From Schizochytrium sp. TIO01 (taxonomy: Eukaryota; Sar; Bigyra; Thraustochytrida; Thraustochytriidae), in NCBI GenBank assembly GCA_004764695.1, contig SMSO01000032.1, positions 3,268,983 through 3,332,982 on the forward strand: DNA of 64,000 nucleotides, written 5' to 3'. Both the position numbers and the translations under genes were made by a program. The notes under the pieces were generated by a model. That model worked only from the letters and a program-made list of their open reading frames with translations, had not been told where the DNA came from and made no database searches. Shown here in pieces: positions 55,790-64,000 of the stretch (position 1 is its first letter; each line of letters begins with the position of its first letter).

Positions 55790-57523
55790 CTAGGCTTGAG
55801 CATGGGTCCGAGCTTGCTGTGCTTCGTTATGAAGGCGGTTCATGTCATGCAATTGAGCTTTGATATACTCGTCAGTCATTTCTGACTCAGGGGCATACAC
55901 CAGGCGAGACTCCAACCCCTCGCGGCACTCTGAAGGGGCGCAGCAAATGTCTTGCAAACAAGCATTACACAACCCCCAATGACCTCGAGCAATCTCACCC
56001 AGAAGCTGAGCACGACTCCAGCCAGCATAACCAAAAAAGGCCAACACGCGGCCCTTTTCGCCTGCAGAGAGCCCCCGAATATTCGTGGACTTGGCACGGA
56101 TTGTAGCGCCGCCCATCAAGTGCACAACCCACCGACCCGAAGCTAAGTGATACCGCTCAAGAATACCGCGGCTTCCATTGTGTCGCATTGCTTTAGTTAA
56201 ACTGTGTAGCTCCACGAGCTGGCCAACAACAAGACCGTCGTGTTTTGACGATGCCCGCTTACCAGCTAAGACCATCGCATCAACAAGATCGTCAGAAAAG
56301 CTATAGCCCCCAGGTCCACCCATAACAATGCAAGCCATGGGCATATGTGGATGACAGGGCCCACCTTTATAGCACACAACAGCCACATCTGCTGCAGCTT
56401 GGAACAATAATGAGGCCTTCGCACGTGCAGCTTCGATGCATAGAGCAGCACGGTTTGGCAAAGGCGCTGCCATAGGTCTTGTGAGGTTGATCGCTTGAAT
56501 GGTATCATCGGAGCAATTCGCCGGCGCCTGAGCTACTACAGTAAATGGCAGCTCAAGTTCCGCAAGTGCAGCTTCAAGTCCCTTCTCCGTAACCCCTGGC
56601 ACCGTTTCTTCGACGTTTATCACGTATGTGCGACCTTGCATCTCGATGCTTGCTGGTTCGTCAGGAGTCGCATTTGAAATGTCCTCCCGGATCATCTCAA
56701 GCTCCTCGGGATCGTCCATTCGCATGAAAAAAAAACCATCGTCTTGCTCGACCCCGTTGATCAGATAAGCACTGCGCGCCCAATGGGCAAGAGATGTGAG
56801 CTCCATTAAAGTCGGGTCCCCTCCAGCCTCTTCCTCGAGCATGTCTGTGAACATCTTCCGTGCTGCAATAAAACGCCGAGGTGCAATTAGTGCCGCAATC
56901 TCAGCCCCCGTAAAGCTCTGCATCAGCTCCATTCGAGTGGGAGGTGGGCAGGTAAACGGACTTTTGCATACTCCGCAGATGTGATGTCTGTCATCGTCGG
57001 AATAAAACATTGGATGTGTCGGCTGACTTACAAGCACCATGCGCTGCCATCGACGAAGACATCCCATATGCACGTAGCGTTGGTCGCCTCTGCAGGCGCA
57101 AACATCCTTAACCAGCTTCTCTTTCTCGTTGCCCTCAAAGCAGAATCTGCACATTGGATCCTCATCGTCTTCGGCGCTAGTTTTGTTTCTAGCGTCAGTC
57201 TTGGCATCTGAATTGATGCTTTTTTCAACGATCTCTTCAGTGACAGAATTTGTTTCCATGTTGTTGGACTTCTCCGACCCGTTCTTTGAGTTTCGGCTGT
57301 CGCCAGTTTCTGCGTTTGCAGAATCGCCGGCAGTGTTTTCTTTCGCTCCGTCGACGTCGCTTGCAGCGCTTGGGGTCTTGGCGGCGTCAGTGAGCGGCAT
57401 CGAAGCGTCCACAGCGAGGGAGGAGGCGTGTCCCTCATCTTTCGCATTCATCGCACTTTCCTCCGCAGAAACAGCGGGACTTCGTAGTCTTGGGCGCTTG
57501 CTCGCGCTCCCCCCGTCTTCCAT
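55790..57523 (-). CDS. RING-CH (MARCH-type) E3 ubiquitin ligase with algal-type C-terminal domain
   Basis: 577-residue protein. The open frame extends to a GTG (57988) through unlikely sequence, so the first strong ATG (GCAGGTGATGG, protein MEDGGSASKRPRL) is used. Residues 1-120 are Ser/Ala/Glu-rich and probably disordered, with a short basic KRPRLR at the start. A RING-CH zinc finger occupies about 126-190: CRFC, CAC, a spacing of exactly seven residues to HMGC, LRRWQ, then CGVC, matching the C4HC3 pattern of MARCH E3 ligases. No transmembrane pair follows, unlike many MARCH proteins, so a soluble ligase is likely. Near residues 475-540 the string GQLVELHSLTKAMRHNGSRG and GRWVVHLMGGATIRAKSTNI resembles the small beta-barrel module common in algal and stramenopile proteins. 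A Cys-rich CNACLQDICC follows. Substrate is unknown. Confidence 0.75.
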   Translation of the reverse strand: MEDGGSASKRPRLRSPAVSAEESAMNAKDEGHASSLAVDASMPLTDAAKTPSAASDVDGAKENTAGDSANAETGDSRNSKNGSEKSNNMETNSVTEEIVEKSINSDAKTDARNKTSAEDDEDPMCRFCFEGNEKEKLVKDVCACRGDQRYVHMGCLRRWQRMVLVSQPTHPMFYSDDDRHHICGVCKSPFTCPPPTRMELMQSFTGAEIAALIAPRRFIAARKMFTDMLEEEAGGDPTLMELTSLAHWARSAYLINGVEQDDGFFFMRMDDPEELEMIREDISNATPDEPASIEMQGRTYVINVEETVPGVTEKGLEAALAELELPFTVVAQAPANCSDDTIQAINLTRPMAAPLPNRAALCIEAARAKASLLFQAAADVAVVCYKGGPCHPHMPMACIVMGGPGGYSFSDDLVDAMVLAGKRASSKHDGLVVGQLVELHSLTKAMRHNGSRGILERYHLASGRWVVHLMGGATIRAKSTNIRGLSAGEKGRVLAFFGYAGWSRAQLLGEIARGHWGLCNACLQDICCAPSECREGLESRLVYAPESEMTDEYIKAQLHDMNRLHNEAQQARTHAQA

Positions 57524-58255
57524 CACCTGCGTATGATGAGATGTCCTACGAGTAGGAGCAGCTGTCAAGCAAGTTCTGCTTCTCTTGCCAAGGACACAGA
57601 ACTCGAACTGGCCAGACCTCTGAGATTTATCTTGCTTTGCTTTGGGATTTGGATTGATTCTCCACTTTGTATTGGTATTGCTATTGGTATTGGTAGTACT
57701 GCCTAGACCAGAATTTATACCTGGACTTGAGAGTAAAGACTCCCAGCAGATACTACCTAGGACTCCAAAAAGTATACTCTCTGTTTGATTGCAATGAGCG
57801 TATCGGAGGCTACTCCTGTCGATGCTTTGACTTGAGTTTGAACCTAAGTCAAAGCAACGTCTCCTTAGATTTCGTCGGGAAAACCTGACTGCTGAGGTTG
57901 ATCTCGTTTTCACATGACTGAGAGACCTGCAGGCTGGCTGTGCCTTTGAGACCTCCCGGGCCAGTGTAGTCACCAATAAGGACTGCACAACGCTTGAGCT
58001 CCTCCGGGCAACACCAAACGAGAAGGAGCTGAGCTATTTGAGTACAGTATAGAACCAGCTTACTTTGCAAATCGGTCGCCCTGCGGGCGAAGGTAGAGAG
58101 TGGTGGATTGAATGTAAATCGACTCAAGCGAACCAAGTTTTTCCGTTCAAGACTCAGCTCTTTTTAGATGGATATTGTCAGAATGCTTCAAGGTGGTTTT
58201 AAAAGACAAAAGGAAACATGTGGTAACACATTTAAAGTATGAAAGCTTCAACGGG
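57524..58255. other. Intergenic region upstream of the RING-CH gene
   Basis: 732 bases between two minus-strand genes, containing the RING-CH promoter and the 3' end of the PT-repeat gene. A TATTGG/TATTGC short repeat lies near 57671-57695. Nothing else recognised. Confidence 0.4.
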
Positions 58256-61200
58256 TTATGCATCGTCTGTGATGTTGCAAATGTTGCTAATGACCTCATT
58301 TGCAATGCTTCGCAAACCCACAGAGTCTGAGTAAACTTGCAAATCTTCCACGCCGGCAAGCATATCACTTTTTTTGCTCACACCAATGCGAACTAAGACA
58401 AGATACACGTCGTCATCTGTTCCAATGATGCCATCTGGACCTCGGCGAATAGAAGCTGCAGCATCCTTCGCGCAACCCTTGGGGCTCTTCCGAAAACCTG
58501 CTGCGTTACAACCTGTATTTTTGTTTGGATTTCCGTCAGTTAGAAGGATCGCAACGCGTCGGTCTAAACCTGCCCGTACTGGGGTATTCCAAAAGACTTC
58601 ACTAGCGCTAATCAATGCAGGGCCTGTAGCTGTTCCCGTGTGATAGGCTTCAATTTCTGAAACTGAAGTCTGGAAAGTTTCCTGATCGATCGCTCGAGCA
58701 TCAGTAAAGTTCCACAATATGTTCACATTTGAAGCGTAATTGACAATTGCGAGACGGGAATCAGCAGCTCCAGAACCAACCTGAAAGGCGTAGCTCAATT
58801 GACGCAAAAACATGATAAGATTTGCCCACTCAGTTGAATCGATAGATCCAGAACTGTCCACAATGTACATCACATCATTTACTTTGGGTCCACACGAAGT
58901 TACCGGGGGCGGGGTCATCAGGGTTGGGCTAGGGGTCGGCGCCGAGGTCGCTTCAATGACTGATCTGCATGCCTCAGTTTTCTTACCAGCAAAAAAGTAT
59001 GCATTCGCTGTCCTCTTGGCTCCACTGTAATTTTTGCGTAAATAGCATTTCTTCTTGTTGGAAAGGTATACCCAAACCTCGCATGCGCTTGCGTCAAAAC
59101 AAGCTTCTCCGCAAGCTTTTGCAGTTCCTACCTTGGTGAGGGTTTTGAATGTTTCACCAGGGTAGTTTACGAATTGCGCAAAACATTCTGATTCGTCACT
59201 ACAGTCTTGAGATCCCGAATAGTAGCCTGACTGTCCAGTCTTTAATTTGTATCCTTTTGCCTTCAATAAGCACATGCTTGCAGCAGAATTCCAGGTGTAA
59301 CCAGTGCACATTGTAGTCTCTGTGCACCAAGAATAACAGGCCTTTGCTGAGGTGATTCCTGATGCGCTCTTGACGGTTTTGCCTCCTACATACTGGTACC
59401 CTTCAACAGCACAGTCAAACGTTGTCGGGGCAGCTGTGGAACTTGAACTTGGAGACTCCGTGTCACCTGCAACATTCGTTTGAGTGGGAGCAACTGTTGG
59501 GTTTGCAGTTGGTGAATCGGACGGGTTTGCAGTTGGCGAATCAGTCGGGTTGGCTGTTGGTGAATCAGTCGGGTTGGCTGTTGGCGAATCAGTGGGATTT
59601 GCAGTCGGCGAATCAGTCGGATTAGCAGTCGGCGAATCTGTCGGGTTGGCTGTTGGCGAATCTGTCGGGTTGGTTGTTGGTGAATCGGTCGGGTTTGCAG
59701 TCGGTGAATCAGTCGGGTTGGCTGTTGGCGAATCTGTCGGGTTGGTTGTTGGTGAATCGGTCGGGTTTGCAGTCGGCGAATCAGTCGGATTGGCAGTCGG
59801 CGAATCAGTCGGGTTGGCTGTTGGCGAATCAGTCGGGTTGGCTGTTGGCGAATCAGTCGGGTTGGCTGTTGGCGAATCAGTCGGGTTGGTTGTTGGTGAA
59901 TCGGTCGGGTTTGCAGTCGGTGTATCAGTCGGGTTGGCTGTTGGCGAATCGGTCGGGTTGGCTGTTGGCGAATCGGTCGGGTTGGCTGTTGGCGAATCAG
60001 TCGGGTTTGCAGTTGGTGAATCAGTGGGATTTGCAGTTGGCGAATTAGTGGGATTTGCAGTTGGCGAATTAGTGGGATTTGCAGTCGGCGAATTAGTGGG
60101 ATTTGCAGTCGGCGAATCAGTCGGGTTGGCTGTTGGCGAATCAGTGGGATTTGCAGTTGGCGAATCAGTGGGATTTGCAGTTGGCGAATTAGTGGGATTT
60201 GCAGTCGGCGAATCAGTCGGGTTTGCAGTTGGTGAATCAGTGGGATTTGCAGTTGGCGAATTAGTGGGATTTGCAGTTGGCGAATTAGTGGGATTTGCAG
60301 TTGGCGAATTAGTGGGATTTGCAGTCGGCGAATTAGTGGGATTTGCAGTCGGCGAATCAGTCGGGTTGGCTGTTGGCGAATCAGTCGGGTTTGCAGTTGG
60401 TGAATCAGTGGGATTTGCAGTTGGCGAGTTAGTGGGATTTGCAGTTGGCGAATCCGTCGGGTTGGCTGTTGGCGAATCTGTCGGGTTGGTTGTTGGTGAA
60501 TCGGTCGGGTTTGCAGTCGGTGTATCAGTCGGGTTGGCTGTTGGCGAATCGGTCGGGTTGGTTGTCGGCGAATCAGTCGGGTTGGCTGTTGGCGAATCTG
60601 TCGGGTTGGCTGTTGGCGAATCAGTGGGATTTGCAGTCGGCGAATCAGTCGGGTTGGCTGTTGGCGAATCGGTCGGGTTGGCTGTTGGCGAATCAGTCGG
60701 GTTTGCAGTTGGTGAATCAGTGGGATTTGCAGTTGGCGAATTAGTGGGATTTGCAGTTGGCGAATTAGTGGGATTTGCAGTCGGCGAATTAGTGGGATTT
60801 GCAGTCGGCGAATCAGTCGGGTTGGCTGTTGGCGAATCAGTGGGATTTGCAGTTGGCGAATCAGTGGGATTTGCAGTTGGCGAATTAGTGGGATTTGCAG
60901 TCGGCGAATCAGTCGGGTTTGCAGTTGGTGAATCAGTGGGATTTGCAGTTGGCGAATTAGTGGGATTTGCAGTTGGCGAATTAGTGGGATTTGCAGTTGG
61001 CGAATTAGTGGGATTTGCAGTTGGCGAATTAGTGGGATTTGCAGTCGGCGAATTAGTGGGATTTGCAGTCGGCGAATCAGTCGGGTTGGCTGTTGGCGAA
61101 TCAGTCGGGTTTGCAGTTGGTGAATCAGTGGGATTTGCAGTTGGCGAATTAGTGGGATTTGCAGTTGGCGAATTAGTGGGATTTGCAGTCGGCGAATTAG

Positions 61201-62308
61201 TGGGATTTGGAGTCGGCGAATCAGTCGGGTTGGCTGTTGGCGAATCAGTGGGATTTGCAGTTGGCGAATCAGTGGGATTTGCAGTTGGCGAATTAGTGGG
61301 ATTTGCAGTCGGCGAATCAGTCGGGTTTGCAGTTGGTGAATCAGTGGGATTTGCAGTTGGCGAATTAGTGGGATTTGCAGTTGGCGAATTAGTGGGATTT
61401 GCAGTTGGCGAATTAGTGGGATTTGCAGTCGGCGAATTAGTGGGATTTGCAGTCGGCGAATCAGTCGGGTTGGCTGTTGGCGAATCAGTGGGATTTGCAG
61501 TTGGCGAATCAGTGGGATTTGCAGTTGGCGAATTAGTGGGATTTGCAGTTGGCGAATCAGTGGGATCTGCAGTTGGCGAATCAGTGGGATTTGTAGTCGG
61601 CGAATCAGTGGGATTTGTAGTCGGCGAATCAGTCGGGTTGGCTGTTGGCGAATCAGTAGGATTCGTTGTCGGAGACTTTGTAGGGTTCGCAGTTGGCGAA
61701 TCAGTCGGGTTTGTAGTTGGCGAGTTTGTGGGGTTTGTAGTCGGCGAATTTGTAGGGTTTGTAGTTGGCGAATCAGTCGGGTTCGCAGTCGGGGGATCTG
61801 TAGGGCCTGCAGTTGGAGACTTTGTAGTTGGTGAAGACGTTGGCGCATCAGTTGAACAAGATTTATATGCAGAAATCCAGTCTCTTGAGTTTGTTACTTG
61901 ATTGATCACGGTATAGATATTACATCTATAATTGTTGTTGCCATTGTCAAAGATTGACCATCCAAGACATGTGCTCTGATTTTGACATATATCGATGCAT
62001 TGCTCTTGTGTTGTTGTATCATACGAATCAAATGTTCCGGAAAACTTTTTTGCAGACCAGCATGATGTATTAATTGTAGTCAGATGGCGAGATGGTGGAG
62101 AGGGATGAGTTTGGAGCGAAGCAAACTGCGACTCACTGTGATCATCAGATCCCAAATTCCGAGGCTTTTCATGTCCAAGTTTTCGAGCATTTGTAAATCC
62201 TGCCCATAGAATTGCTAGAACAATCGTGCAAATAAAACTATAGCGTGACGAAAGCAAGTTACTAGAGTCACGTCGAGGCACTCCTGCATTCCTCAAAGAG
62301 GATTGCAT
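58256..62308 (-). CDS. Secreted or cell-surface protein: PAN domain, about 97 PT octapeptides, two PAN-like modules, vWA domain
   Basis: 1350-residue extracellular protein. The frame opens at a GTG, and the first ATG gives MQSSLRNAGVPRR followed by a hydrophobic stretch at about 23-39 (FICTIVLAILWAGF), a signal peptide or N-terminal anchor. A PAN/Apple-like module lies at about 78-150 (CWSAKKFSG, CIDICQNQSTCLGWS, CNIY). Residues about 160-943 are octapeptides of the form (D/N)SPT(A/T)NPT, likely O-glycosylated. Two further PAN-like modules span about 960-1035 (CYSWCTETTMCTGYTW) and 1037-1120 (CGEACFDASACEVWVY). A von Willebrand A domain ends the protein (about 1135-1350), with the metal-binding MIDAS motif DSSGS and the later ILLTDG. 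Such proteins act in adhesion or in the cell wall or extracellular matrix. The vWA at the very C-terminus leaves no membrane anchor there. Confidence 0.85.
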   Translation of the reverse strand: MQSSLRNAGVPRRDSSNLLSSRYSFICTIVLAILWAGFTNARKLGHEKPRNLGSDDHSESQFASLQTHPSPPSRHLTTINTSCWSAKKFSGTFDSYDTTTQEQCIDICQNQSTCLGWSIFDNGNNNYRCNIYTVINQVTNSRDWISAYKSCSTDAPTSSPTTKSPTAGPTDPPTANPTDSPTTNPTNSPTTNPTNSPTTNPTDSPTANPTKSPTTNPTDSPTANPTDSPTTNPTDSPTTNPTDSPTADPTDSPTANPTNSPTANPTDSPTANPTDSPTANPTDSPTANPTNSPTANPTNSPTANPTNSPTANPTNSPTANPTDSPTANPTDSPTANPTNSPTANPTDSPTANPTDSPTANPTDSPTPNPTNSPTANPTNSPTANPTNSPTANPTDSPTANPTDSPTANPTDSPTANPTNSPTANPTNSPTANPTNSPTANPTNSPTANPTNSPTANPTDSPTANPTDSPTANPTNSPTANPTDSPTANPTDSPTANPTDSPTANPTNSPTANPTNSPTANPTNSPTANPTDSPTANPTDSPTANPTDSPTANPTDSPTANPTDSPTANPTDSPTANPTDSPTTNPTDSPTANPTDTPTANPTDSPTTNPTDSPTANPTDSPTANPTNSPTANPTDSPTANPTDSPTANPTDSPTANPTNSPTANPTNSPTANPTNSPTANPTNSPTANPTDSPTANPTDSPTANPTNSPTANPTDSPTANPTDSPTANPTDSPTANPTNSPTANPTNSPTANPTNSPTANPTDSPTANPTDSPTANPTDSPTANPTDSPTANPTDTPTANPTDSPTTNPTDSPTANPTDSPTANPTDSPTANPTDSPTANPTDSPTANPTDSPTTNPTDSPTANPTDSPTANPTDSPTTNPTDSPTANPTDSPTANPTDSPTANPTDSPTANPTDSPTANPTDSPTANPSDSPTANPTVAPTQTNVAGDTESPSSSSTAAPTTFDCAVEGYQYVGGKTVKSASGITSAKACYSWCTETTMCTGYTWNSAASMCLLKAKGYKLKTGQSGYYSGSQDCSDESECFAQFVNYPGETFKTLTKVGTAKACGEACFDASACEVWVYLSNKKKCYLRKNYSGAKRTANAYFFAGKKTEACRSVIEATSAPTPSPTLMTPPPVTSCGPKVNDVMYIVDSSGSIDSTEWANLIMFLRQLSYAFQVGSGAADSRLAIVNYASNVNILWNFTDARAIDQETFQTSVSEIEAYHTGTATGPALISASEVFWNTPVRAGLDRRVAILLTDGNPNKNTGCNAAGFRKSPKGCAKDAAASIRRGPDGIIGTDDDVYLVLVRIGVSKKSDMLAGVEDLQVYSDSVGLRSIANEVISNICNITDDA
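59484..61840. repeat. 24-bp coding minisatellite, about 97 units
   Basis: Tandem 24-bp units, on the plus strand of the form GGATTTGCAGTTGGCGAATC(A)GTG, encode the PT octapeptides of the minus-strand gene. Variant units recur in the same order at offsets of 240, 408 and 696 bases (10, 17 and 29 units), showing block duplications. The plus strand and another minus-strand frame are also open across the whole array because the unit lacks stops in those phases. Those frames are shadows. Confidence 0.95.
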
Positions 62309-64000
62309 TTTCAATAGAGTCAGGTCTCTATCTGCCGGGCTCGGCACGCTCTAGCTATTTTAAGGGCAATGTTCAATGTCTTACTACGTTTGTCCGGGTT
62401 TCAACAAAAGGGTTTTGATATCTCGAAGGGCAAACTTGGTCCTCTAATACTGTTCTTGCTGATACCACATAAAGTGTAGCGTTATTAAATAAAGAGACCT
62501 GATACAACAATAAGGTTTATCGAACACTTTATCATCATTCCTTTTTCCAGGAGTTTTGCTCTGCATCAGGTCCATGTTTCAGATCTTGTTTGGTGCTGAG
62601 GCGCTTTGTTACAAGGTTTAGAACACCACATCAAAGAATCTTGCAGTACCTTGTGCGATCGGTATCATCATCGATCTTGCTTATGTCCAAGTTTATCTCT
62701 ACTCAAATGACGACTAATTGAATATTCGAATGGATAATTATTTAGAATGTTAAAAACAGTTAGCAATGGTTAAAAAAAAAAAAAAAAAAAAAAAAGAACA
62801 AAAGGAAAAAAGAGGAAAGTGGGAGGGACAAGCTAGAAATGGATTATTATTTCTTTTAAGAGGGAAAAAAAATAAATGAAGCATGGGTCTCTGACGCTTG
62901 TCTTATAGACATTCTTGTGTCGAATAGCTACACCTCGTTATCTTTTCCAGAGCTGTATTTGTTACTCAGGTTTGTCTACTGCGAGTGAAAATTGTCTTTG
63001 TGGTGGTGCCATTGTCTAATTTCGTCTCTTTCTTATTTTGTTGTTCTTTTCTTTTTTGGTTTGGTACACTCTCGCCCACATGAATCAATCAAATTGCTCA
63101 TGATATATCCCTGGGACGGGAACTTGTACTGGTACTAGCTGTTGCTAACACTACCAGCACCTCATTATTACCACATATTGCACTCACTTCTCATGCGGAA
63201 TAAGGAGAAAGCTGAACAGAGTGCCTTTAATTTTTGATGTTATGAATTGCGGACTTTGTAATTAGTTAACAAACCTTGTATTTTAGCGTTATCATCAGTC
63301 GAATTTGCAAAACAAATCCATTATGGTTTCTCCTAATTCTACACGCCATCATTCGCCCCCGTCCCTTGCCACCCTTAGCGCGACCAAATGTACTATCTAA
63401 ACTAAGCCTTTCCTGGCTCCAACCAAAGCAAAGCAAACATTGAATAATGTTTTCCCTCATCTTAAAAATGCTCACATTCATGGATCTTGATTACCAATGA
63501 GTGCACGCGCTTGGCGGGTGCAGTCTGAAGCAAGGACGTGAGTCATCAATTCTCGCATAGGAGGCTAGTGCATAGTGGAGTTGATGTTAACACAGAATAG
63601 TGATTTCTTTGTTCCAGTATTTTCCATTTTTCTCCTTTTTTCCATTTTTTTCTTTTCAAGAAGAAATGCGATGATGCCTACCCAATTGATCCGTTCATTC
63701 TTTCTTAGCGGTGCACACCTTGTAATTGGTGGATTAACCGCACAAAGCTACTTGAACCTGAAAAGGTTGATCCTGGAGCATGTCGAAGGAAGCAGACGCT
63801 GGCTAGCACCTACTACATGGCATTAAGACCATTCCCTCTTGCTACGCGTCCTAAAGAATCCTTCTTGTTGATTTCACCAAAAAATGGTTGACTTCCAGCT
63901 TCCCTGGTAATCCGATGAAAGAAGCCTCCGGAACCACGCCCCTTGCTTCTCCCTCGCCACTCAGACTTGCTCGTAGTCGTCTTTTTAATTCTCTGCCATG
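62309..64000. other. Right-end intergenic region
   Basis: 1.7 kb with no supported gene. It contains the PT-repeat gene promoter (the first few hundred bases), an A24 tract at 62772-62795 followed by purine-rich sequence, and T-rich sequence near 63600-63660. A plus-strand frame at 63575-63826 starts at GTG and, from an internal ATG, encodes about 50 residues. It is too weak to call. Confidence 0.4.
62772..62795. repeat. A24 homopolymer
   Basis: 24 consecutive A followed by a purine-rich stretch of about 30 bases. Confidence 0.9.

Noticed and set aside
57524-57988. 155-residue N-terminal extension of the RING-CH protein
   Set aside because: It begins at GTG and includes a short TATTGG-type repeat coding Asn-Thr. 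The ATG at 57523 has a strong context.
59386-61848. Second minus-strand frame of 820 codons (Arg/Leu/Gln repeats)
   Set aside because: A shifted frame of the same 24-bp repeat. The PAN, signal and vWA sequences lie only in the other frame.
59484-61901. Plus-strand open frame of 805 codons (VGESVGFA repeats)
   Set aside because: It is the antisense shadow of the PT-repeat array in the minus-strand gene, with no start context or domain.
63575-63826. 83-codon plus-strand frame near the right end
   Set aside because: It opens at GTG through a poly-Phe tract. The part from the internal ATG (about 50 residues) is too short to judge.

Overview
The window is eukaryotic nuclear DNA. It has large single-exon reading frames with sequence around their ATGs that fits eukaryotic start sites, very long AT-rich spacers full of microsatellites and homopolymer tracts, and exclusively eukaryotic families (SWEET transporters, tubulin cofactor E, TOG/CLASP, RING-CH ligase). 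The extracellular protein built on PT(D/N)SPTxN octapeptides with PAN/Apple and vWA domains is typical of stramenopiles. Together with the near absence of introns, this suggests a labyrinthulomycete (thraustochytrid or aplanochytrid-like) protist. The assignment is an inference, not a search result.

Layout. 1-6533: no gene recognised. 6534-34510: five same-strand SWEET-type sugar transporter paralogs, called SWEET-A to SWEET-E here, separated by roughly 3.8-7.5 kb spacers. The last spacer, between SWEET-D and SWEET-E, holds a decayed minus-strand gene (about 27176-29254) with coiled-coil-like and Fic-like segments. 34972-46759 is compact: a mitochondrial-type TTC38-like TPR protein (+), a TOG/CLASP-like HEAT protein (-), an RNI-type leucine-rich repeat protein (+), tubulin-folding cofactor E (-) and a small mitochondrial-type protein of unknown function (-). 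46760-53251 is a 6.5 kb gene-poor stretch with many simple repeats and a nested inverted-repeat cluster. 53252-62308 holds a protein with two RAD50 zinc-hook-like CxxC elements (+), a RING-CH E3 ligase (-) and a 1350-residue secreted or cell-surface protein with PAN, about 97 PT octapeptides, two further PAN-like modules and a vWA domain (-). 62309-64000 shows no supported gene.

How the genes relate. The SWEET array looks like a lineage-specific expansion: the seven-helix cores are alike, the cytosolic tails differ strongly in length and composition, but a short C(Y/S)x(P/A)P-type motif sits at nearly the same distance after the last helix in all or most copies. Two of the middle genes (TOG/CLASP-like and TBCE) act on tubulin or microtubules. 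This may be coincidental. Start codons were set at ATG throughout. Several frames extend upstream only to TTG or GTG, and those extensions were discarded.

The observations most worth a second look are the tandem zinc-hook protein without an ATPase, the internal block duplications in the PT-repeat gene, the shared tail motif of the SWEETs, and the decayed Fic-like gene.
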